Part shown: positions 58,974-64,000 of the stretch, piece by piece
Layout of the letters: each line of letters starts with the position of its first letter
How positions within the stretch are numbered: position 1 is the stretch's first letter
From: Helianthus annuus
Taxonomy: Eukaryota; Streptophyta; Magnoliopsida; Asterales; Asteraceae
NCBI RefSeq assembly: GCF_002127325.2
Contig: NC_035433.2
Span: 121,306,326 to 121,370,325 of the forward strand
Direction: 5' to 3'
DNA: 64,000 nt
Translations under genes and position numbers: made by a program
Notes under the pieces: generated by a model
What the model was told of the DNA's origin: nothing
The model's input: the letters and a program-made list of their open reading frames with translations, nothing else
The model's database searches: none

Positions 58974-59474
58974 GGTCCCGACCGGATTGATTTGCGACTC
59001 ATCATCGACACATAGTTTATATTTTTAATATTGATCATGAATTTTTTACTTTTATATTTTTCCATTCTTGATTGTATGGTATACCAGTTGTCACTTGTTA
59101 TTATTTTGTATAAAAAATACATAAAATATAATGATGCTTATTCTTAAATAAGGTTTAATTTTTTGCAACACGTTATAATTTATTACAATGTTAGAGTCAA
59201 CACCATCCTTCAAAAAAAAAAAAAAACATGTCCATTTCACAACCTTTACAATGTAAGAGTCAACACCATCCTTCAAAAGCAATAAAAAAAACATGTCCGT
59301 TTCACAACCATGTTTAAAACATAGTGGCATAACTCCGTCGGTTTGGTTCGATTCAGTTTATATCTTATCGTTCCTTCAAACTGTAGCTAGTAGTTCGTTT
59401 TAGACCTTTTATCAAGACCGGCTAAACAAGGCGATAAAAACCTCTAGGAAGAGTGTTTTGTATGAACAAGTGAT
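58974..59474 (+). repeat. 3' UTR and duplicated 3' flank of alpha-CA E
   Basis: It aligns with 10669-11110 and 42755-43100. It contains an internal duplication of the stretch GTCAACACCATCCTTCAAAA with ACATGTCC (59193-59235 and 59252-59305). Confidence 0.75.
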
Positions 59475-59577
59475 CTATATATTTCTTTTAAAGAAAAAGT
59501 GTATCGTACAATTGGCCTTAACATACATTACATACGCGATTAGAAATCGCATGTTATACACAAACTTGGACATGTCA

Positions 59578-59707
59578 TAATCGCATGGTATACAAACCCG
59601 GACATGTATAAATTCGCATGGCTGATAAACTCGGACTCCCCATAATCGCATGTTATACAAACCCGGACATGTATAAATTTGCATGGCTGATAAACTCGGA
59701 CTCCCCA
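59578..59707. repeat. Two tandem 65-bp repeats
   Basis: Two units starting at about 59578 and 59643, each containing TACAAACCCGGACATGTATA and GCATGGCTGATAAACTCGGA. A partial third motif lies at 59545-59577. Confidence 0.8.
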
Positions 59708-59877
59708 AAATTACAAAACCGCATGTTATACACAAATCGCGTACGTAAAGGGATATTGTACAATAACCGGGCTGTTCTTTTAAATAGCGATTTACGGAGT
59801 AAAGTCAAAGTCCTAAGGATATTGGAAACATCCAACTTGGAAATGCATTCAAGAATCATCCATCCTATTTATAAGAG

Positions 59878-60510
59878 AAAATTGCACTTTTCGTCCTTTA
59901 TGTTTCAACGTTTCATCAGGCGGTTTCCTTTAACTTAAAAAATTACTTTGGTTATCCTTTACGTTTGCACATGATAACAGGCGGTGTCCTTTTGCAATAA
60001 CCCAATTAGTTATCTTTGTTAAGTTCAGACAGACATATGGCGATTTGGGCAGGAGGACAGTTTGTCTCCAACCCCATATGACGGAGTTAGGTGGTGGATC
60101 AACGACATAAATCTTCAATCACATTTTGGACCAACACGCATGTTCTTTCTAGAGCTTTGGTCTCCATAACTAATTAGAGTAGAGGGGGATGGGGTTCTTG
60201 GTCGACGGATGTGAGAGTTGGTGATGGTGGCCGGAGATTAGAGTTTTAAGAGAGAGTGTGTGAGAGTTTGTTTTGTAATATATGTGTATATATATTTTAT
60301 GTTATTTTTAAATGGGATGTTAAAAGACCATCATGCCCTCACGTGAGTGGCACATGGGTGGACTTGACTTCAACAACTAAATGGGTTTCCTCTAAAGGAC
60401 ACCGCCTGTCATTATGTGCAAATGTAAAGGAGAGCTAGTGTAATTTTTGAAGTTAAAGGACAGTGCCTGATAAACATTGAAACATATAGGATAAAAAGTG
60501 CAATTTCCTA
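59878..60510. mobile_element. MITE with about 120-bp terminal inverted repeats
   Basis: The left arm AAATTGCACTTTTCGTCC, TATGTTTCAACGTTT, TTTGCACATGATAACAGGCG and GTGTCC is mirrored at 60385-60510. The element has a non-coding, promoter-like centre. Long termini suggest a Mutator-like MITE. Flanks on both sides are AT-rich (ATTTATAAG and AATTTATTA) but not an exact duplication. Confidence 0.8.
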
Positions 60511-61039
60511 AATTTATTAGTTTGGAGGGGTTATGGTCTAGGTTGGTTACCAGAGAAATCCTGATTTCCACTTATGCAATGTCTGGACATAACTTAAGCT
60601 TTCATAAAATTTCATCCAACTTTATGATACATTCTATACAAATTTAAGTCACTTTTAGGTTCCATTTCAAACAAAAAACTTGCAAGTCTAAATGTTTCAT
60701 TCACTTTAGCTTATTTTGGACATAACTTAATTCGTCAGGTTGCTCTCATGCACCAAGAAGAACGCAAAACACTAAATTACTAATTATATATCTCACATAT
60801 AAAATAGATATTTGTGTTCAATGTTAGTGAGCGTTAGCTTATTTCTAAATCTATGTACGACACTATAAAACATATGACTTTCATTGGTGAATGAGTCCCT
60901 CGTTATTCTGACAGTGTAGGCGGCTTCTGTTGATAATTCTTCGGTGATACTCCATCGGCAAACATGGTGTGCGTAATACATTTTTTTGACGGATTACCAA
61001 TAAAATCTACAAAAGGATTATTGAGGGAGGGTCTAATGT
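60511..61039. other. Intergenic sequence
   Basis: No gene, RNA or recognisable element. Confidence 0.5.
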
Positions 61040-61640
61040 TTGGGTTTACCTCTGTCAGTAGTCGTCAATGATTCGTCGATAATAATCCCAATACTGTGAG
61101 TTAATTATGGTATACGTCGTTGCTTACTAACGTTGGTTTAAATTTTAATATTTCTTTTTTTGTGATTTCTGGCAGGACCAATCGGTAATCATTCCATCCA
61201 TCGGTGAATCATCATTCGCGATACTCATTCTTCTATAAGGAACGATGCAAATCATAATGTATGTATGGTGATAAAAAGGAAACCAAAAAATCAATGAAGC
61301 GAATTCAGAACATCTTCTTCTTCTATCATCACTCGTCTTTCTTTCGAAGGCAATCTCGGATGTTTTTATAGAGTATATGCGTTGAAATTTTGTTTTTTAG
61401 TTTTTAAAATGTTGGCCAAATAACTTTGCTTACGATATAGAAAACTAATATAAGTGTAATTTATCATCTGTAAATAGTTCCACAGCTATTAAGTAATTGA
61501 TTTGTGTAATAAATTCAACAAGTTGGTGGATGCTTTGAATTTTATCTATCATTTTACCATTTCAATTTCAAATGTTCCCATTGTCGTAGTAATATCTGGA
61601 ATGTTAATGATCTGATATTGAAACAAAGAACTTCTCAACT
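61040..61640. repeat. Alpha-CA array flank block, copy 3 of 3
   Basis: Clear alignment from 61263 (GGTGATAAAAAGGAAA, as at 4217) through TTTTTATAGAGTATATGCGT, TGCTTTGAATTTTATC and CATTTTACCATT to GATCTGATATTGAAA. It is more divergent than copies 1 and 2. No gene. Confidence 0.75.
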
Positions 61641-62520
61641 TATAATAATTAAAAAAACTAACCATAATTGTTTACCAACTAATTGTATGGTCCGGTCTAG
61701 TTCTCTCAAATCCGACTCTTTTTTAGAATTTTTTATATAATTCGAAAAACAAATATGGCAATTGTTTAGTTAAAAAGAGTAAAATGATATCAGTTGAATA
61801 CTTTTGTATTACTTAAATATTAGTTAAAGTTTATAACATGTATATTTATCATCACACTACAACAAATGTGCAAGTTATACGGCTCCTGCAAACATGCATA
61901 GAGTATACATAAAATGTTACAGTTAAATATATACAAAGTGTATAGAGTTAACAAGAAGATTATTTACATTTATTTTAAGTATCATGATTTTTATTTATTT
62001 TTGTATTTTTTTATAAAAGAGGTGTTATGTAGTTTAGCTTCTTGTTGTGGTTCCAACATGTGATCAACGGGCCAAAGAAAATAAATAGAAGCTTGATAGA
62101 ATACTAGAGAGAATTTAGAAACTTAACATTTCATTCATATATCCTAAAAGATCAAATGGCTTGCCTTATGAATAGAGTGAATTGCAAATTTTATCCTTAA
62201 TCTTCATACACATCTTCAGATGATGTCATTCGTCTTTAAAATTGACGAATTTTGTACTCATTGTTTTAAAATCTTGTGTGATGTGTCCTTTAAGACTAAC
62301 CCAATTAATTTTAACTATTAAGTAAAGGGTAAAGTAGTCTTTTTACTTATTTAGTTAAAAAACCATTTTAATAATTTTATATTATATATATAATATATAA
62401 TACTATCAATCCAAAACACACTCTCTCTTTCATCGCGGGCGCTCCCCACCCCCCTCTAAAACCATCCATCAATTACCCTTCACACAATGTCACAATCTCA
62501 TCTTCACATTATACAAATAG
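61641..62520. other. AT-rich intergenic sequence
   Basis: No gene. The segment near 62170 (GAATTGCAAATTTTATCC) resembles one Mutator-like MITE end without a partner. Confidence 0.5.
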
Positions 62521-63245
62521 TGTGTCACAACCCAAATATTTTCACGAAATCATAAAGCAACACGCGTCCAGGAACTCTCCAGATAATCCAGATATGTTGG
62601 AGGAGAGGGACAAAATTTATAAAATGGGGATTGAAAACAAGTTGAGGGATTAAATATGCAAAAAATGCCAAAATTCATATTATGGAGATCCCTTACGGTA
62701 CCAAGGGGTTTGAATTTCCAGCGCGCCTGGAGTCCTTATGGACCGTAAGGCTATACCCATGCAGTCCACAAGAGTGTCATTGGCAGCCTGTTTGCAGCTG
62801 GCAACTGCAGCTGTAGTTTTTGCCCCCTCTCCTGCGATTTTTGCCACACTGCTTCTTAAAACACCTGGGATGCCACTAATCCCTTCCTTAACACCTCTGA
62901 GGACAATTGGCTTGATTATAGAGCTCCAAGATCACTATAAATAAAGCTATAATTGCACTCAATTCCCAGTTGAAAGTCAAACAGTTTGACTTCTCCTTTG
63001 ACTTTTGATTCTGACCCATTTACTCAACCTTAAAACCCAATCAAACCCGACTACATGATCATTATAATGTAGGGAATAATCTCCTATGAATATACCTTCT
63101 GATCATCATGTTTGATCGAGTCAAATGATGAGTCAGAGATATATTTATTAAAAAGTCTAAAATGCCATTTTGGGGTAAAATCAAATAAAATGGCTTTAAG
63201 CCTATGTGTTAAACATTCTAACTTCAAGACTGATGTCATAACATC
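62521..63245 (+). mobile_element. Probable gypsy LTR fragment
   Basis: It opens TGTCACAACCCAAAT, in the style of Tekay-like LTRs, and has a TATA-like CACTATAAATAAAG at 62934-62947 followed by GTCAAA/TTTGAC-rich sequence. No LTR end or interior is found before the (AT)n tract, so it is truncated or solo. A 68-codon frame at 62738 is not gene-like. Confidence 0.45.

Positions 63246-63248
<3 letters not shown>

Positions 63249-63305
<57 letters not shown>
63249..63305. repeat. (AT)28 microsatellite
   Basis: Perfect AT repeat at the edge of the LTR fragment. Confidence 0.95.
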
Positions 63306-63307
<2 letters not shown>

Positions 63308-64000
63308 ATAATGTTACACAAGAAACCTTTTATTTTTAGAAAACTTTGAAAACTCATTGCATGGTCCATATTACGCCACGTGTCAGCCATTAACATACTC
63401 CTACTTTTTCTTTAAGGGTATATGTGTAATTTTGCATATATTCCCAAAGATATTTTCCTCCATTTGTCCTGTCATGTCCCATCATGTTTTCAACCCATCA
63501 TATACCTTTACTTTTTACATTTAAATAAAGATTTTATTTTTCATAAAGTCATTCTTCTTCATTGAGATCTAGTTCCACCATTGTTGAACCATGGAGCATC
63601 CTCCAACATCTGATCTGAAATAACATTAGTGAGATTGAGATTGAGATCGAAGATGAAGGAAATGTTCCAGGTTTGTACAAGCATGTGTTCTTTTTGTACC
63701 AGAAAGAGTCTTGTTGTGTTGTTTCTCTTCGTTTTGTACAAGCATGGAGATACATTTAGAGTCAGTAATGGTCATGTAGGCGATTTATTAAAGTGATTCA
63801 AGTAAATGTTCCAGATTGTATCACCAGATAAATGTTCTAGATTGTATGATTAATGGATTCTTTCGACGAAGTAATGTTCCTGAGGTTGCTTTATTAATGT
63901 TCATGAAGTATCTTCGACCCAGATTTTGTCATGATATTGTGCGCGTTTATGTCTTTCTCTTCACTTTGTCGCTAGTTCATGTTGTTTTCGATGTAGTTCA
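63306..64000. other. Unassigned region with short dispersed repeats
   Basis: GGATAATGTTACAC directly after the AT tract resembles the start of a common plant non-autonomous element. Inside, TTGTACAAGCATG occurs twice (63672 and 63735), and ATGTTC(C/T)AGATTGTAT occurs twice (about 63807 and 63832). No coding frame is convincing. Confidence 0.35.

Noticed and set aside
63290..63340. Helitron 5' end after the (AT)n tract
   Set aside because: GGATAATGTTACAC is reminiscent of such ends, but no TC start at an AT target and no 3' hairpin were found in the remaining sequence.

Overview
The window is nuclear DNA of a flowering plant. The evidence is plant-type multi-exon genes with GT-AG introns, long AT-rich intergenic DNA, and dense LTR retrotransposons, Helitrons, SINEs and MITEs. 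The element families (a Tekay/Del-like chromovirus, an Athila-like gag element, and LTRs rich in CACGG-CC-CCGTG motifs) resemble those I know from Asteraceae, so a composite is my best guess. That is recognition, not a database result.

The genic content is one locus: a dispersed tandem family of alpha-type carbonic anhydrases (alpha-CA). Two copies look intact, each with seven exons: copy B (9216-10668, 273 aa) and copy E (57563-58973, 270 aa). Three more copies survive as wreckage: copy A (promoter and exon 2 remnants, 1381-1905), copy C (only the 3' flank, 42755-43312), and copy D (promoter at 45540-45746, exon 1 at 55036, exon 2 remnant at 55476-55625). A further flanking block occurs three times (3430-4620, 55640-56560, 61040-61640), so the duplication unit was larger than the gene.

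Region by region. 1-8740: a Helitron-like 5' end, pseudogene A, two Helitrons, a SINE with a 15-bp target duplication, a 1-kb minisatellite, and a PIF/Harbinger transposase broken by one stop codon. 8740-11620: alpha-CA B with promoter and 3' flank. 11767-41960: the two ends of a Helitron Pif1-type helicase, separated by about 28 kb of nested retroelements: a truncated Tekay-like gypsy element (13170-18978), an Athila-like gag-protease element (18979-40616), and inside that a recent non-autonomous element with three LTRs (24258-37814) bounded by the target duplication GAACT. 42036-44670: a MITE, the copy C flank, a SINE and a Harbinger ORF1-like pseudogene. 44674-54779: a degenerate Ty1/copia element inserted upstream of alpha-CA D, whose 3' end and host flank were tandemly triplicated in 1.6-kb units. 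54780-64000: pseudogene D, intact alpha-CA E, a long-TIR MITE, the third flank block, an LTR fragment and microsatellites.

The two intact alpha-CA genes are the only probable protein-coding genes of the host. They encode secreted or ER-routed zinc enzymes for CO2/bicarbonate interconversion. Everything else is mobile-element coding sequence in various states of decay, or repeats.
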